Source: Candidatus Roizmanbacteria bacterium (GTDB taxonomy: Bacteria; Patescibacteriota; Microgenomatia; UBA1406; GWC2-37-13). From it: a stretch of 64,000 nucleotides of DNA. Made by a program: the position numbers and the translations under genes. Of this stretch, positions 17,787 through 29,461 are shown piece after piece; the first letter of the stretch is position 1; each line of letters begins with the position of its first letter. The notes under the pieces were generated by a model. The model was given only the letters and a program-made list of their open reading frames with translations, searched no databases and was not told where the DNA came from. Where the stretch lies: contig JACRJL010000003.1 of the NCBI GenBank assembly GCA_016215445.1, forward strand, positions 218,924 through 282,923. Reading direction: 5' to 3'.

Positions 17787-18833
17787 ATGCTTTTAAAACA
17801 GTTGGTTTTAATAAATTTTCGTAATTTTTCAGAAAAAAAAATAGACCTCAATCCGTCTTTAACCTTGATTATAGGAAAAAACTCCCTCGGTAAAACAAAT
17901 ATTTTAGAAGGAATTTATTTTTTCGTCAACGGACTAGGTTTTAGAGAAATAAAAGAAGAAGAGTTATTATCTTTTGGTAAAGATGAAGCAATAGTTGAAG
18001 GCGTGTTGGCAATTAATGAGAATGAGGATTTACTTTCTGCTATAAAAATGTCTTTGATCGATCATAGAATAAGCAAAAAATTTTTCATAAACAAGACTGA
18101 AAAAAAACATTCGCAATATTTTGATTATCAAGTAAGAACTATTCTGTTTTCACCTGAACAGATTAATATTATTATTGGTTCACCCCAATTAAGAAGGGAT
18201 TATTTTGACAAGATTATTTCTGTTTTCGACCTGGAGTATAAAAAAAAACTCATCAACTATCAAGCGGCTTTAAGAAGAAGAAACAAAGTTCTTGAGTTGA
18301 GAATTCCAGTTGATAAATTGCGGGAAGAGTTGAAATTTTGGGATGAATATCTTATCGAGCAGGGTAGTTATTTAACAAAAAAAAGGCAGGCTTATATAGA
18401 TTTCCTAAATAGTAATCAGGATCTGGATTCAAAAAAATTTTCCATCGTCTATCAAAAAAATGAGATTACAGAGTTGCGTTTAAAGGAAAGTTTTCCCGAA
18501 GCAGTTCGATTTAGAAAGACTCTGATCGGACCTCAAAAAGACGATTTTCAAATATTTATCACTTCCACTGGCAAAAAAAATGTCCACCATTTCGGATCAA
18601 GGAGCGAACAAAGATTAGCTGTTTTCTGGTTGAAAATTAATGAAATTAAATATCTAGAAAAGTATTTCAAAAAGAAACCGATAATTCTTCTCGACGATAT
18701 TTTTTCTGAACTCGATCAAAATAACCAAAAGATCATTGTTCCTTTGATCAGCCGGTATCAAACAGTTGCGACAACAACAGAAGAGAGCGTTATCGGTCTT
18801 ATAAAAACTTCCAAGTCTGTCATCAAGCTTTAA
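17787..18833 (+). CDS. recF: DNA replication/repair protein RecF
   Basis: 348 aa SMC-like ATPase that helps load RecA at gaps. Walker A is at 30-38 (GKNSLGKTN, preceded by 'LTLIIGKN'). The family pattern 'IGPQKDDF' is present, followed by the signature-like 'SRSEQRLAVFWLKINEI' and Walker B 'PIILLDDIFSELD'. Length is normal. It directly follows the fused UMP kinase gene and meets lexA tail-to-tail with a 4-nt overlap, so two SOS/repair genes are adjacent. dnaN and gyrB, frequent recF neighbours, are not here. Confidence 0.95.
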   Translation: MLLKQLVLINFRNFSEKKIDLNPSLTLIIGKNSLGKTNILEGIYFFVNGLGFREIKEEELLSFGKDEAIVEGVLAINENEDLLSAIKMSLIDHRISKKFFINKTEKKHSQYFDYQVRTILFSPEQINIIIGSPQLRRDYFDKIISVFDLEYKKKLINYQAALRRRNKVLELRIPVDKLREELKFWDEYLIEQGSYLTKKRQAYIDFLNSNQDLDSKKFSIVYQKNEITELRLKESFPEAVRFRKTLIGPQKDDFQIFITSTGKKNVHHFGSRSEQRLAVFWLKINEIKYLEKYFKKKPIILLDDIFSELDQNNQKIIVPLISRYQTVATTTEESVIGLIKTSKSVIKL

Positions 18834-19399
18834 TTGAATTTTCTGATAACGGCGCGGACTACTCCAAAAATCTGCAGTTCCTGGTTTGGATATAGGGGAG
18901 GATATTTAGGATTGGCGGCCTCAAGATAACTTAGGCGACGTTGACGGTCCTTTTTAAAAATTTTGAGAGTCCATTCTCTGTCAATCTGCGCCAAGACAAC
19001 ATCACCTATTGTTGGTAGTCTTTTTTTTTCAATTACGACTATATCACCGTCAAATATCCCAACCCCCAAAAGCGAGTCGCCGGAAACCTTAAGGAGAAAA
19101 GTTGATTGCGGATCTTCAATCAAGTAGTCGTCGAGGGTCAAGTAACTTCTATTTTCTTCGGCAAGTATAGGGAATCCAGCTTTAATATTCCCCAAAAGAG
19201 GTAGGGCAAAAAATTTTGGAAGGGGAGAAAGTTTCTTATTATCTTTTTTTATAAATCCGGATTCGATAAATTTATTTATAAGTTTAAATACGGCGTTTTT
19301 GGAAGAAAAACCAAAAAGCTTTAACATCTCAGAATAAGAAGGCATTCTTCGGTTTCTTTTAAAAAATCTTTTAAGAATATTTAATTTATCATTAATCAT
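18830..19399 (-). CDS. lexA: LexA-type SOS repressor
   Basis: 189 aa. N-terminal winged-helix DNA-binding domain (about 1-60), then the S24 self-cleavage domain. The cleavage site is A74-G75 ('NIKAGFP'), the catalytic Ser is S109 ('VSGDSLLG') and the Lys is K146 ('EWTLKIF'). The spacings 35 and 37 equal those of E. coli LexA (84/119/156). The usual GDSM is GDSL here. It should repress DNA-damage genes and cut itself when RecA is active. Its own promoter carries a palindrome between -35 and -10 (19413-19430), so self-repression is very likely. Confidence 0.92.
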   Translation of the reverse strand: MINDKLNILKRFFKRNRRMPSYSEMLKLFGFSSKNAVFKLINKFIESGFIKKDNKKLSPLPKFFALPLLGNIKAGFPILAEENRSYLTLDDYLIEDPQSTFLLKVSGDSLLGVGIFDGDIVVIEKKRLPTIGDVVLAQIDREWTLKIFKKDRQRRLSYLEAANPKYPPLYPNQELQIFGVVRAVIRKFN

Positions 19400-19407
19400 A
19401 CTCTTAA

Positions 19408-19435
19408 ATTATAGTAAACATTTGTTCACTGTCAA
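19408..19435 (-). promoter_or_regulatory. lexA promoter
   Basis: -35 TTGACA (19430-19435), 16-nt spacer, -10 TATAAT (19408-19413), 8 nt before ATG 19399. Near-consensus. It lies just past the fusA stop. Confidence 0.75.
19413..19430 (-). promoter_or_regulatory. Probable LexA operator
   Basis: Minus-strand AGTGAACAAATGTTTACT: two 8-nt half sites around a 2-nt centre, 7 of 8 positions symmetrical. It contains GAACnnnnGTTT, one base from the Gram-positive LexA box core GAACnnnnGTTC. It fills the -35/-10 spacer, where binding would block RNA polymerase. Confidence 0.65.
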
Positions 19436-19441
19436 GTAGTA

Positions 19442-21541
19442 TTATTTTTGGAGCATTCCTTTGACTATATTGTTAGGTACTTCTTCGTAATGGGAAGGTT
19501 CCATGTAAAAAATTCCTCTTCCTTCGGTTAGGGAACGGAGAATAGTGGCATATCCTGACATCTCAGCCAGAGGGACAGTACCTTTGATGACTACGGCTCT
19601 AGCTCTTTTTTCTGTTCCAAGAATCTTTCCTCGTTTCGAGGAGATATCACCTATAACAACTCCCATAAAATTTTCTGGAACAGTGACTTCCAGTTTCATG
19701 ATTGGTTCAAGAAGCGTCAGACCGGCCTGTTTAGCTGCTTCTTGGAGAGCCATAGATCCGGCAATTTTGAAGGCAATATCCGAAGAGTCAACATCATGAT
19801 AGCTTCCATCAATAAGGGTAACCTGGAAATCAGTCATAGGATAGCCCAAAAGTACTCCTTTTTCCATCGCTTCAATGACGCCTTTTTCAACCGATGGGAT
19901 AAATTCCGAAGGAATGGTCCCACCTTTGATTTTATTGATGAATTTAAAACCTTCACTTCTACCAAGAGGTTCAATTTTAATGACACAATGTCCATATTGA
20001 CCGTGGCCTCCTGTTTGTTTAATATATTTGGCTTCGACTTCATCGACCGTTTTTTTAACAGTTTCTTTGTAGGCGACTTGCGGTTTACCTACATTAACGT
20101 TCATACCCATTTCTCGTTTCATTCTGTCAACAAGAATCTCAAGATGAAGTTCGCCCATTCCAGACATAATGGTTTGTCCTGTTTCGTGATTGACCTTTAC
20201 TTTAAAAGTAGGATCTTCTTCAGCTAGTCTTTGTAGCGAATAAGAAAGTTTTTCTTGGTCGGCCTTAGTCTTTGGCTCAATCGCTAGTGAAATAACTGGT
20301 TCGGGAAAAGTAATCTGTTCAAGGATAATTGGCTTATTGGGATCTGCTAAAGTATCACCGGTTTTTGAATCTTTCGGTCCGACAAGAGCAACGATTTCGC
20401 CGGAATAGGCTTTATCAATTTCTTCGCGGTTGTTGGCGTGCATCAAAAGTACGCGACTGACTCTTTCTTGTTTGCCGCGGTTGACGTTGTAGACATATGA
20501 TCCCGATTCCAAGACTCCCGAATAGATTCTTGCATAGGTTAGTTTTCCGACATGAGGGTCGAGTTGGATCTTGAAAGCCAGAGCGGAAAATTTTTCTTCA
20601 GGAGTGAGTTGGCGTTTTTCTTCGGCATTAGTTATTGGGTTTAAGCCCTTAATTTCTTTTAGGTCAAGAGGAGAAGGAAGATAGTCAACGACTGCATCCA
20701 AAATCGGTTGAACTGCCTTATTGCGAAGTGAAGTGCCACAATAAACAGGAATAAGTTTATAAGCGATAACAGCTTTTCTTAAAGCGCTTTTTAGTTCGTC
20801 AACAGTTATTTCTACACCGTTGAGATATTTATCAAGAAGTTTGTCGTCTGTCTCGGAAATTTTTTCAACCAACTGAGCACGGGCCTCAATGACTTTGGTT
20901 TTTATCTCCTCCGGAATGTCGTCTGTCTCGGTAAACTCTATTCCTTGGGGGTCTTTCTCCCAAAATTTTGCTTTCATTGTTAACAAGTCGACGACGCCTC
21001 TAAATTCCTGTTCTTTGCCAATAGGATATGTCATTACGGCCGGGTGAGCACCTAATCTATCTTTGATTTCTCCAACGGTGGCTTCAAAGTCTGCGCCTAA
21101 TTTATCCATTTTATTTATAAAACAGATACGGGGAACCTTATATTTGTCGGCTTGACGCCAAACTGTTTCCGATTGGCTCTGCACACCTTCTTCGGCGTCA
21201 AAAATAACTACACCTCCATCAAGAACCCGAAGCGATCTCTCGACTTCAGCGGTGAAGTCAACGTGACCTGGTGTATCAATAATGTTAATTCTTGTTCCTT
21301 TCCAAAAAGTAGTAGTGGCTGCGGAAACGATTGTGATACCTCTTTCTCTTTCCTGTGGCATCCAGTCCATCTGAGTGCTACCTTCGTCAATATCTCCTAT
21401 TTTGTAAGTTCGGCCTGTATAAAAAAGGAATCTTTCTGTCGTAGTCGTTTTTCCAGAATCAATATGGGCGATAATTCCCACATTGCGAATTTTATCCAAA
21501 GGAACGTTACGATTTTTAGTGACGATGCTTTGTTGAGCCAT
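19442..21541 (-). CDS. fusA: Elongation factor G
   Basis: 699 aa translocation GTPase. G1 '[11 protein letters not shown]' (about 26-36), switch II 'DTPGHVDF', G4 'NKMDKLG'. Domains II to V follow in normal order, with 'GMGELHLEI' in domain III and '[11 protein letters not shown]' in domain IV. Length is standard. It is the last gene of the rpoB-rpoC-rpsL-rpsG-fusA operon, 9 nt after rpsG. tuf, which often follows, is absent. No Shine-Dalgarno before the ATG. Confidence 0.98.
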   Translation of the reverse strand: MAQQSIVTKNRNVPLDKIRNVGIIAHIDSGKTTTTERFLFYTGRTYKIGDIDEGSTQMDWMPQERERGITIVSAATTTFWKGTRINIIDTPGHVDFTAEVERSLRVLDGGVVIFDAEEGVQSQSETVWRQADKYKVPRICFINKMDKLGADFEATVGEIKDRLGAHPAVMTYPIGKEQEFRGVVDLLTMKAKFWEKDPQGIEFTETDDIPEEIKTKVIEARAQLVEKISETDDKLLDKYLNGVEITVDELKSALRKAVIAYKLIPVYCGTSLRNKAVQPILDAVVDYLPSPLDLKEIKGLNPITNAEEKRQLTPEEKFSALAFKIQLDPHVGKLTYARIYSGVLESGSYVYNVNRGKQERVSRVLLMHANNREEIDKAYSGEIVALVGPKDSKTGDTLADPNKPIILEQITFPEPVISLAIEPKTKADQEKLSYSLQRLAEEDPTFKVKVNHETGQTIMSGMGELHLEILVDRMKREMGMNVNVGKPQVAYKETVKKTVDEVEAKYIKQTGGHGQYGHCVIKIEPLGRSEGFKFINKIKGGTIPSEFIPSVEKGVIEAMEKGVLLGYPMTDFQVTLIDGSYHDVDSSDIAFKIAGSMALQEAAKQAGLTLLEPIMKLEVTVPENFMGVVIGDISSKRGKILGTEKRARAVVIKGTVPLAEMSGYATILRSLTEGRGIFYMEPSHYEEVPNNIVKGMLQK

Positions 21542-21550
21542 AGGTTTAAT

Positions 21551-22024
21551 TTACCACTTTAAATGGGAGAAAGCTTTATTAGTTTCTGCCAGTTTTTCTG
21601 TTGCTTGTTTCTTTGCGACTGCCTGACCTTGATTTTTTGCCGCTTCTGTAATCTCCGCTAATAATTTCTTAGAAAAACTGTGGTACTCTTTATTAGTTCG
21701 TGATTTAGCTGCAGCAATAATCCAATTCAAAGCCAAGAAAAGTCTTCTATCTCTTCTGACTTCTATAGGGACAAGATAGGAAGCCCCTCCCAATCGACGA
21801 GGTTTGACTTCAAATTGTGGAGAAGTATTATCAATTGCTTGATGAAGTACTCTAATAGGATCTTCCCCTTGTTTTTTTATCTCGTCAAAAGCGTTGTAAA
21901 CAATCTTTTCTGCAACGGCCTTTTGACCGTCAATCATAAGATAGCTGATCAATTTAGCTATCTCATGACTGTTATAAATCTTATCGGGTTTGATTTTTGT
22001 TTTTTTATACTTGTGTCTTGGCAT
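21551..22024 (-). CDS. rpsG: 30S ribosomal protein S7
   Basis: 157 aa, the usual length. It binds the 3' major domain of 16S rRNA and starts assembly of the small-subunit head. Family patterns are 'VKPRRLGGASYLVPIEVRRDRR' (split here as 'VKPRRLGGASY' and 'VPIEVRRDRR') and 'ALNWIIAAAKSR'. It lies 5 nt after rpsL and 9 nt before fusA in the classical str order. Confidence 0.98.
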   Translation of the reverse strand: MPRHKYKKTKIKPDKIYNSHEIAKLISYLMIDGQKAVAEKIVYNAFDEIKKQGEDPIRVLHQAIDNTSPQFEVKPRRLGGASYLVPIEVRRDRRLFLALNWIIAAAKSRTNKEYHSFSKKLLAEITEAAKNQGQAVAKKQATEKLAETNKAFSHLKW

Positions 22025-22029
22025 AAGAA

Positions 22030-22452
22030 TTAACTTGTTTTAACTTGTTCTGGTTTGGTTCCATATTTTGAGCGTGAAGTTTTTCTACCAATGACTCCGG
22101 CTGTATCGAATTTTCCACGGACAATATGATATTTTACTCCGGGCAGATCCTTGACGCGTCCGCCTCGAACTAAAACAATGGAGTGCTCGGCTAAGTTATG
22201 ACCGATCCCTTGAATGTAAGCGGTTACCTCCATTTTATTGGAAAGTCTTACTCTGGCGACTTTTCTCAAAGCAGAGTTTGGCTTTTTTGGTGTCATCGTT
22301 CTCACAACAGTACAAACACCTCTTTTTAAAGGATTATTGGTTTTTACGTACTTTCTTTTTAAGGAATTAAAATCCTGCTTCAAAGCAATGGATTTAGATT
22401 TTTTATTCCTTTTCGCTCTTTTCCGCTTTATTAGCTGGTTGACTGTCGGCAT
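22030..22452 (-). CDS. rpsL: 30S ribosomal protein S12
   Basis: 140 aa. The start '[12 protein letters not shown]' and the patterns '[19 protein letters not shown]' and '[18 protein letters not shown]' are diagnostic. It is the longer Gram-positive-like form with about 13 extra residues near the N-terminus. The decoding-centre lysine in PKKPNSA is kept. The start codon lies inside rpoC: 50 nt are shared in different frames. The start is secure because the N-terminus is conserved. An AGGA sits about 4 nt before the ATG. Confidence 0.98.
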   Translation of the reverse strand: MPTVNQLIKRKRAKRNKKSKSIALKQDFNSLKRKYVKTNNPLKRGVCTVVRTMTPKKPNSALRKVARVRLSNKMEVTAYIQGIGHNLAEHSIVLVRGGRVKDLPGVKYHIVRGKFDTAGVIGRKTSRSKYGTKPEQVKTS

Positions 22453-25400
22453 ATTTTCCTAAAAATTTACCGTAATATTTCTCAATCAATTGAGAAGTAA
22501 CGGGAATTAATCTGCCAATTATAACATTTTCTTTTAGGCCTAACAAGTAATCGACGCTGCCTTTAATGGCGGCTGAACTCAAGACATTAGTAGTTTGTTC
22601 AAAAGATGCCGCTGATAACCAAGAGTCAGTATAGATAGCTGCTCTGGTTATTCCTAAGATAGAAATCTTGCCTGTAGCTGGTTTTTCACCTTTTGCCAAG
22701 ACACGTTTATTTTCTTCTTCAAATCTGATTCTAGAAACGACTTCGTCTTTTATGAAAGACGTATTTCCTTCGTCTTCGATCATGACTTTGTCGCTCATTT
22801 TTCTAATGATGACTTCAAAATGTTTATCATGAATGGCAATTCCTTGAGATTCATAAACTTTTTGGATTTCATCAAGAAGGTATATCTGGGCAGCCCTTAA
22901 TCCTTTAATTGCCAAAACATCGTCTATATCAAGATAACCTTCTGAAAGAGCCGTACCTGTTGTTACGAGATCACCGTCTTTGACTTTGAGTTTTTGCGAT
23001 TTAGGAATGATGAATTCCTGTTCTTTTATCTGAGCGTCTTTATTACTACTGGTGATTTTTATATGATAGACATCCTTTTCAGTGTCTTCTTGGATAGAAA
23101 CCGTTCCACCAATCTCGCTTATTGGTGAGACGATTTTTGGAGTTCTTGTTTCAAACAGTTCTTCTACTCGCGGTAAACCTTGAGTAACGTCGGAAATGAC
23201 AATTCCTCCAAAATGTCGAACTCTCATTGTTAATTGAGTCCCTGGTTCTCCAATGGATTGAGCGGCAATAACACCAACTGGAACACCAATGTCAACTATC
23301 TTGTGGGTCGATAGATCGTTCCCATAACATTTTTGACATATTCCATAAGGTGAGCTACAGTAGAGTGCTGATCTAACGACCAATTTATTAATATTATTTT
23401 TTGTAAAAAGGGCCACAGTGTCTTCCGTAACAAGCTCATTAGCTTTGGCCAACAGTTCTTTTTTGTCGTTATGAACATCTTTAGCAAGGAAACGATTTAT
23501 AATTCTTTCTTTGAATTTGTCCCCTCTGACGTTTTCAGTGGAAACTTCCAGTCCTTGAGGTGTTTTACAGTCTTCTTCGCGAACGATCATATCGTGAGTA
23601 ACGTCAACCAAACGTCTTGTCAAATAACCAGCGTCAGCAGTTTTCAAGGCTGAATCTGTCAATCCTTTTCTTGCTCCTCGGGCGGAAATAACGTATTCAA
23701 AAATAGACAGCCCTTGTCGGTAGTTTGATTTAGTGGGAACTTCTATAATTTTTCCCAACGGGTCGACGACCAAACCTTTAATAGCAGAAAGTTGTTTCAG
23801 TTGTTCTCTTGAAGCGCGGGCACCTCCTGATTTAATGATGATTTTTACAGGATTTTCTTCGTCCAAAGCCGCCCAAGTTTTATCGGCAAGTTTTTCTGTC
23901 GTATCAATCCAAAGCTTATTTGAATATCGTTTTCTTTCGTCTTCTGTCAAAAGTCCCTGCTGGAAATTTTTATTCACTTTTTCAATCTGTTTTTCAGTTT
24001 CTTGAATAATCGAATCTTTTTCCTCAATCATTTGGCAGTCGAAAATGGAAACTGAGAGACCTCCTGATAGGGTAGCACTCCAGAAACCAACATCTTTTAG
24101 TCTGTCAATCAATGCGCCGACAGTTTTTTCGTCATAAAGTTTAATTGCCTTGACGATCAACCCTTTCAGGTCATTGGCTTTTACGTCTTGGTTAATGAAG
24201 GTCATTTCTGGCGGTAAAGCTTGGTTAAAGACAATGCGGCCGGGTGATGTCTTAATCATCTTGTTATTCAATCTCATCAAGATGGGTTCTCTTAATTTTA
24301 TTTTTCCAATTTGAAAAAACTTGATAGCTTCTTCATCTGAACCAAAATATTTCAATTCTTCGTCTTTTTTATTGATTAGATTATTGTCTATTGTAGTTAA
24401 ATAGTAACATCCCAAAGCCATTTCTTTATTTGGAAGAACAATTGGTGTGCCATCGGCCGGCTTGAGTAAATTATAATAAGGCAACATTCTTTCTTTGACC
24501 TCATTAATGGCATTTTTTGAAAGCGGTAAAAAGACACCCATAGCGTCTCCGTCGAAATCAGCATTATAGCCTGCACAAACCGTCGGATGAAGTTTGATGG
24601 CAAAATCATCAGTTAAGACAGGGTAAAAACCCAAGACTGAAAGTTTGTGAAGAGTCGGCGCTCGATTCAGGAGGACAGGGTGGTCTTTGGTAATTTCTTC
24701 GAGAATGTCGTAAATGACAGACTCTTTTTTTTCAAGGAAGTTTTTGGCGCTTTTAATGTTTGGAGCCAAACCTCGAATTATAATTTCGTGGAGCAAAAAC
24801 GGTTTGAAAAGTTCAAGGGCCATTTCTTTAGGAAGACCGACTTGGTCCAATTTCAATTCAGGTCCGACTATGATGGTTGATCGGCCAGAATAATCGACTC
24901 TTTTACCCAAAAGATTTTGTCTGAACCGCCCTTGTTTTCCTCTTAAAATATCAGAAAGCGATTTTTGAATTTTTGAAGCTGATCCTGCACTTCGACTTCG
25001 ACCTCTTGATTTTTGCAGGTCGATCAAAGAATCAACTGCTTCTTGGAGCATTCTTTTCTCATTTCTTAGAATTATCTCGGGTGCACCTAGATCAATCAAT
25101 TGCTTTAGACGATTATTTCTATTTATGACTCTTCGGTAGAAATCATTTAAATCTGAAGTGGCAAACTTACCTCCAGGCAGCTGGACTACAGGTCTGAGAT
25201 CAGGTGGGATAACAGGAAGGACAGTCAATACCATCCATTTTGGATTAATTTTTGCTTTTATGAACGCTTCAAGAACTCTGACTTTTTTCAAAAGTTTATT
25301 TCTTCTTTCACCCTTAGCCTCGGACAAGTTTTTTAGTGAGGTCGAATATTCTTTTACTGGGTCGAAAGAGGAAAGAATTTCAAAAATCATTTCCGAACCC

Positions 25401-26197
25401 ATACCGACTTCCAAGAATTCTTCGACTCCTTTTTCTTTCAAATAAAGATAGTCGTCTTCTTCCATAACCTCAAAAGGTTTTATTGACTTTATGATCTTTA
25501 AAATTCTTTCAAAAAAAGCGGCTCTTTTGGACTTTCTATCGACATAAAGATTTGATGAAAGCTTCAACTGTTCTCTTTGTTTAAAATCAACTTCCTGTTT
25601 GGTAATGTCCCATTGTTCTCGATTGTTAATTTTTTCCTTGAACTGTTGATACTGTTTTTCAAAATCTTGCTTGATTTTTTCGTCTTCTTTAACATGAGTT
25701 TCTTCTAATTTTGTTAGTTCTTCTTTTTGATTCTCTTCGATTGTTTTGGTGGCTTTTTTCTGTCCGTCTTTGTTAACGCCTTTGACCAAATACAAAGCAT
25801 AATAGATTATTCTCTCCAAAGCTTGAGGTGGAATATCAAGGATGATACTTAAAATTGAAGAAGAACCTTTGAAATACCATATATGGGCGATAGGAGAAGC
25901 TAATTTAATATGACCCATTCTTTCGCGCCTTACAGCCGAAGTAGTAATTTCAACTCCGCAACGGTCACAGACAATGCCTTTATATCGCATTCTTTTATAT
26001 TTTCCGCAGTAACATTCGTAGTCTTTGGTCGGGCCAAATATTCTTTCGTCAAATAAACCATCTTTTTCTGCCCTAAAGGTTCTATAGTTGATGGTTTCTG
26101 GTTTTATAACTTCACCATGTGACCATTTAATAACAGTTTCTGGTGAAGCAAGAGAAATTCTCAAACCGGAAAAATCAACTAAGTTTAAATCTTCCAT
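22403..26197 (-). CDS. rpoC: DNA-directed RNA polymerase subunit beta'
   Basis: 1264 aa, catalytic subunit. N-terminal zinc site '[20 protein letters not shown]', then the catalytic 'NADFDGD' at 545-551, the bridge-helix region, and the second zinc site ending '[11 protein letters not shown]'. An extra charged, coiled-coil-like insertion (about 160-215, Glu/Lys/Gln-rich) lies in the N-terminal part. The C-terminal tail '[13 protein letters not shown]' is encoded by DNA that also encodes the first residues of S12. It overlaps rpoB by 1 nt (TAATG), a stop-restart junction. Confidence 0.98.
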   Translation of the reverse strand: MEDLNLVDFSGLRISLASPETVIKWSHGEVIKPETINYRTFRAEKDGLFDERIFGPTKDYECYCGKYKRMRYKGIVCDRCGVEITTSAVRRERMGHIKLASPIAHIWYFKGSSSILSIILDIPPQALERIIYYALYLVKGVNKDGQKKATKTIEENQKEELTKLEETHVKEDEKIKQDFEKQYQQFKEKINNREQWDITKQEVDFKQREQLKLSSNLYVDRKSKRAAFFERILKIIKSIKPFEVMEEDDYLYLKEKGVEEFLEVGMGSEMIFEILSSFDPVKEYSTSLKNLSEAKGERRNKLLKKVRVLEAFIKAKINPKWMVLTVLPVIPPDLRPVVQLPGGKFATSDLNDFYRRVINRNNRLKQLIDLGAPEIILRNEKRMLQEAVDSLIDLQKSRGRSRSAGSASKIQKSLSDILRGKQGRFRQNLLGKRVDYSGRSTIIVGPELKLDQVGLPKEMALELFKPFLLHEIIIRGLAPNIKSAKNFLEKKESVIYDILEEITKDHPVLLNRAPTLHKLSVLGFYPVLTDDFAIKLHPTVCAGYNADFDGDAMGVFLPLSKNAINEVKERMLPYYNLLKPADGTPIVLPNKEMALGCYYLTTIDNNLINKKDEELKYFGSDEEAIKFFQIGKIKLREPILMRLNNKMIKTSPGRIVFNQALPPEMTFINQDVKANDLKGLIVKAIKLYDEKTVGALIDRLKDVGFWSATLSGGLSVSIFDCQMIEEKDSIIQETEKQIEKVNKNFQQGLLTEDERKRYSNKLWIDTTEKLADKTWAALDEENPVKIIIKSGGARASREQLKQLSAIKGLVVDPLGKIIEVPTKSNYRQGLSIFEYVISARGARKGLTDSALKTADAGYLTRRLVDVTHDMIVREEDCKTPQGLEVSTENVRGDKFKERIINRFLAKDVHNDKKELLAKANELVTEDTVALFTKNNINKLVVRSALYCSSPYGICQKCYGNDLSTHKIVDIGVPVGVIAAQSIGEPGTQLTMRVRHFGGIVISDVTQGLPRVEELFETRTPKIVSPISEIGGTVSIQEDTEKDVYHIKITSSNKDAQIKEQEFIIPKSQKLKVKDGDLVTTGTALSEGYLDIDDVLAIKGLRAAQIYLLDEIQKVYESQGIAIHDKHFEVIIRKMSDKVMIEDEGNTSFIKDEVVSRIRFEEENKRVLAKGEKPATGKISILGITRAAIYTDSWLSAASFEQTTNVLSSAAIKGSVDYLLGLKENVIIGRLIPVTSQLIEKYYGKFLGKYADSQPANKAEKSEKE

Positions 26198-29100
26198 TAT
26201 TTTATGTAATCAATTGCTAATCCTAATGCATTTAGTTCTTTAACCAAAACGTGGAATGACTCTGGAACACTAGATTGAGGAATGTCAACTCCCTTGATGA
26301 TAGATTCAAAAGCCTTAGTACGACCGCGAACGTCGTCACTTTTTATAGTCAATAGTTCTTGTAGTGTATGGGGAACGCGGTGTGATTCAAGGGCCCAGAC
26401 TTCCATTTCACCAAATCTTTGTCCTCCTAATTGAGATTTTCCTCCCAAGGGTTGTTGAGTTACTAAAGAGTAAGGTCCGACAGATCGGGCATGAAATTTG
26501 TCCTCGACCATATGGATAAGTTTCATAATATAAGTCATTCCTACTAAGACTTTACGTTCATAAGGAAGGCCTGTTTGACCGTCATACAAAGTGACCTTGC
26601 TATCTATTGGAAGGCCGATTTTTTTCAACTCTCCGGTGATAAACTCTTCTTTAATTTTCTCAAAGACAGGAACGGAAATATTAAGGTGATTTCCTTGAGC
26701 GATAGTTCCCAATAGATTTTCAAATAGTTGACCCAAATTCATTCTCGACAGGATGGAAAGTGGAGACAAAATTACGTCAACAGGCGTTCCATCTTCCAAA
26801 TGAGGCATATCCCATTCCGGTAGTATCTTGGAAATTACACCTTTATTTCCATGTCTACCTGCTAATTTATCTCCAACGGAAATTTTTCTTAATTGGGCGG
26901 TGTTAACTATAATTCTTCTTAGGACACTTGGTTCCAGTTCATTCGGATCTTTTTTTCCATCAATAGTTTCTATATTGACGACTGTACCGCGTTTACCATA
27001 GGGAATTCTAAGAGAAGTATCTTTAATGTCTTTTGCTTTTTCACCAAAAATCGCTCTCAGTAGTCTTTCTTCAGCCGTCAGCTCTTTTTCTCCTTTTGGA
27101 GCTACTTTACCAACCAATATGTCGCCGCCTTTAACTTCGGTACCCATTGTCACTAAACCTTCTTTATCAAGATTTGCCAAAACTTCTTCTCTAACATTTG
27201 GAATATCCCTTGTCAACTCTTCTGGCCCAAGTTTTGTGTCGACTAGATCGGCAATAAACTCTTCGATTGTTACGGATGTCAAGATATCCTCTTTAACGAG
27301 TCTTTCCGAGATGACGAAGCCGTCCTCGTAACCCAATCCGTTTAAAGAGGTATAAGCGACAACTAGATTTTGACCGAGAGCTAATTTACCATCATCAGTT
27401 GATGGACCGTCAATCATTAACTCTCCTTTTTTAAGTTTTTGGTTGCGTTCAACTCTTGGTCTTTGGTCGAAAGAAACGTCTTTGTTAGTGCGGACAAATC
27501 TTTCTAGATCATACTGCCAAGTTTTGCCGCTTTTTCCTTTGAAAACAATTTTTTGCCCATCAATATATTTTATCGTGCCGTCTTCTGGTGCTGTTACAGT
27601 TCTGCCTAAAGCCGCGCTTATTTTTTCCTCAAGACCAGTGCCTACGATAGGAGCAGACGGTTTTAAAAGCGGAACGGCTTGACATTGCATGTGAGTGCCC
27701 ATCAAAGCTCTTGAGGCGTCGTCGTTTTGCAAAAAAGGAATAAGAGAGGCAGAAACACCAACTACCTGACGGGGTGAGACGTCGATAAAATCAACTTTAT
27801 CAGCTGGAATTTCTACTATTTCTCCTTGATGACGGCAAACAACATTTGTCGTGGTTATTTCGTTTCCAGAGCTAATACTGACGTCATTTGAAGTAATATT
27901 ATATTTTTCCTCGTCGTCGGCTTGAAGATAAACAAACTCATTAGTAATCTTTTTTTTCACAACTTTTTTATAAGGAGTTTCTAAAAATCCAAATTTATTG
28001 ACACGAGCATACAAAGCCATATAAGTGACGACACCGATATTTGGTCCTTCGGGTGATCTAATTGGGCAGATTCTTCCATATTGAGAGGAAGAAATGTCAC
28101 GGATAGAAAAGGAGGCTCTTTCTTTTTCGATACCTCCGGGTCCGCCGACAGTGATTCTTCTTAGATTGTCTAATTCAGAAAGCGGATTAGTTTGGTCGAC
28201 TATAGTTGATAGTTGACTTGTTCGGTAAAAAGAGTTTATAGCAACAATAAGTGGTTTGGAATTGACGACTTGAGAAGGAGTAATATTGACGTCACCAGTT
28301 ACTAAACTCATTCTTTCTTTAATCTCTCGACTCACTCTTACCATACCGACTCTGATACCATACATGCTTATCAATTCTCCAACCGTCCTTAAACGGCGGT
28401 TTCCCAAATGGTCAATATTGTCGAAGTTCCCTTGACTATTGGTTAGATTGACAAGATATTTGATAGTTTCGATAATATCGGATTTAGTGAGAAGATGATT
28501 TTCTTTGTTGATTTCAAGATTCAGACCTAGTTTTTTATTTATCTTGTAACGACCGACGTCGGCTAAAGAATAACGCCTTTGGTTAAAAAAAAGATTATTG
28601 ATGGTTTCATAAGCATTGTCTAAAATCAATGGCTCTCCTGGTCTTACTTTTCGATAGATTTCGAGGACGGCTTCGTCTTTATTTTTTGACTGGTCTTTTT
28701 TAAGGGTAGGGAGTATATATTTTTCCAATATTCCCTTGTCCAGTGAATTAAAATGGGCAAGGATCTGGTTTTCATTTTCATTTTCAAATATTTTCAAAAA
28801 GACAGTAGACAAGAACTTTCTTTTCTTGTTAACTTTCATTTCTATAAGGTTGTTTTTGTTGATGGTAATATCGATCCAAGCTCCGATATAAGGACGGATT
28901 TCAGCGTTATAAAGTGTCAATCCAGTAGTTTTATCAATTTCAGCAGTAAAATAGACTCCCGGAGAACGAACGATTTGATTGATAATGGCACGTTCGATTC
29001 CATTGATTATAAAAGTACCTCTATCAGTCATTTTCGGCAGATTGAAAAAATAAACATCCTGCTTTTTTTCAATTCCCGTTTTTTTATTAAGGAGGTGAAG

Positions 29101-29388
29101 TTTCAGATAAACAGGGGTATCATAAGTGAGTTTTTTTTTGAGGCAGAGTTCGAGAGGGTAGCGGGGTTCGCCAAAAAAAAGTCCGTCAAAATAAAGGGTA
29201 AACTTTTTTCCAGTATAGTCGTCAATTGGAAAGAATTCTTCGAGAGTTTCTTTTAGACTAATTTCATTGAAATACTGCCAAGATTGTTTTTGAACTTCAA
29301 TAAGATTAACTTGTTCTAATTTTTGATCCTCTTTACCTAAGGTAAGTTGCTTTCTGGGTTTAATTTGGGGTTTGTCAGTTTTACTCAT
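26197..29388 (-). CDS. rpoB: DNA-directed RNA polymerase subunit beta
   Basis: 1063 aa. Family patterns '[15 protein letters not shown]', '[16 protein letters not shown]' and '[15 protein letters not shown]' (from 839) are present. Several residues that contact rifampicin in E. coli differ: Q513 to T, F514 to I, H526 to N and S531 to T, while D516 is kept. The usual MQRQAVP is MQCQAVP. It is first in the operon, behind an extended -10 promoter and a 67-nt leader holding a terminator-like hairpin. The rplKAJL genes that normally precede rpoB are absent. Confidence 0.98.
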   Translation of the reverse strand: MSKTDKPQIKPRKQLTLGKEDQKLEQVNLIEVQKQSWQYFNEISLKETLEEFFPIDDYTGKKFTLYFDGLFFGEPRYPLELCLKKKLTYDTPVYLKLHLLNKKTGIEKKQDVYFFNLPKMTDRGTFIINGIERAIINQIVRSPGVYFTAEIDKTTGLTLYNAEIRPYIGAWIDITINKNNLIEMKVNKKRKFLSTVFLKIFENENENQILAHFNSLDKGILEKYILPTLKKDQSKNKDEAVLEIYRKVRPGEPLILDNAYETINNLFFNQRRYSLADVGRYKINKKLGLNLEINKENHLLTKSDIIETIKYLVNLTNSQGNFDNIDHLGNRRLRTVGELISMYGIRVGMVRVSREIKERMSLVTGDVNITPSQVVNSKPLIVAINSFYRTSQLSTIVDQTNPLSELDNLRRITVGGPGGIEKERASFSIRDISSSQYGRICPIRSPEGPNIGVVTYMALYARVNKFGFLETPYKKVVKKKITNEFVYLQADDEEKYNITSNDVSISSGNEITTTNVVCRHQGEIVEIPADKVDFIDVSPRQVVGVSASLIPFLQNDDASRALMGTHMQCQAVPLLKPSAPIVGTGLEEKISAALGRTVTAPEDGTIKYIDGQKIVFKGKSGKTWQYDLERFVRTNKDVSFDQRPRVERNQKLKKGELMIDGPSTDDGKLALGQNLVVAYTSLNGLGYEDGFVISERLVKEDILTSVTIEEFIADLVDTKLGPEELTRDIPNVREEVLANLDKEGLVTMGTEVKGGDILVGKVAPKGEKELTAEERLLRAIFGEKAKDIKDTSLRIPYGKRGTVVNIETIDGKKDPNELEPSVLRRIIVNTAQLRKISVGDKLAGRHGNKGVISKILPEWDMPHLEDGTPVDVILSPLSILSRMNLGQLFENLLGTIAQGNHLNISVPVFEKIKEEFITGELKKIGLPIDSKVTLYDGQTGLPYERKVLVGMTYIMKLIHMVEDKFHARSVGPYSLVTQQPLGGKSQLGGQRFGEMEVWALESHRVPHTLQELLTIKSDDVRGRTKAFESIIKGVDIPQSSVPESFHVLVKELNALGLAIDYIK

Positions 29389-29423
29389 CTGAAAGAAAGT
29401 CTTTAATAGTTTTATCTAACAGC

Positions 29424-29452
29424 AAAAACCCCTCAAAAATAGTAATGGGGTT
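29424..29452 (-). terminator. Terminator-like hairpin in the rpoB leader (possible attenuator)
   Basis: On the minus strand AACCCC (29452-29447) pairs with GGGGTT (29432-29427) around a 14-nt loop, followed by a run of five T. It lies between the promoter and the rpoB ATG, about 38 nt before the start, so it would act on the rpoB transcript itself. The stem is only 6 bp. Confidence 0.45.
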
Positions 29453-29461
29453 AAAAAAGTT

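Noticed and set aside
4039-18833. Replication origin region, because rpmH, yidC, jag and recF are close
   Set aside because: No dnaA, dnaN or gyrB, no cluster of TTATCCACA-type boxes, and no long AT-rich gap. The old neighbourhood seems broken up.
19742-20227. 161-aa open frame on the plus strand
   Set aside because: Antisense to conserved fusA sequence. Composition is odd (Phe/Asn/Arg-rich) and no family fits.
28753-29256. 167-aa open frame on the plus strand
   Set aside because: It lies wholly antisense to rpoB, has no promoter or recognisable domain, and is explained by codon bias of the real gene.
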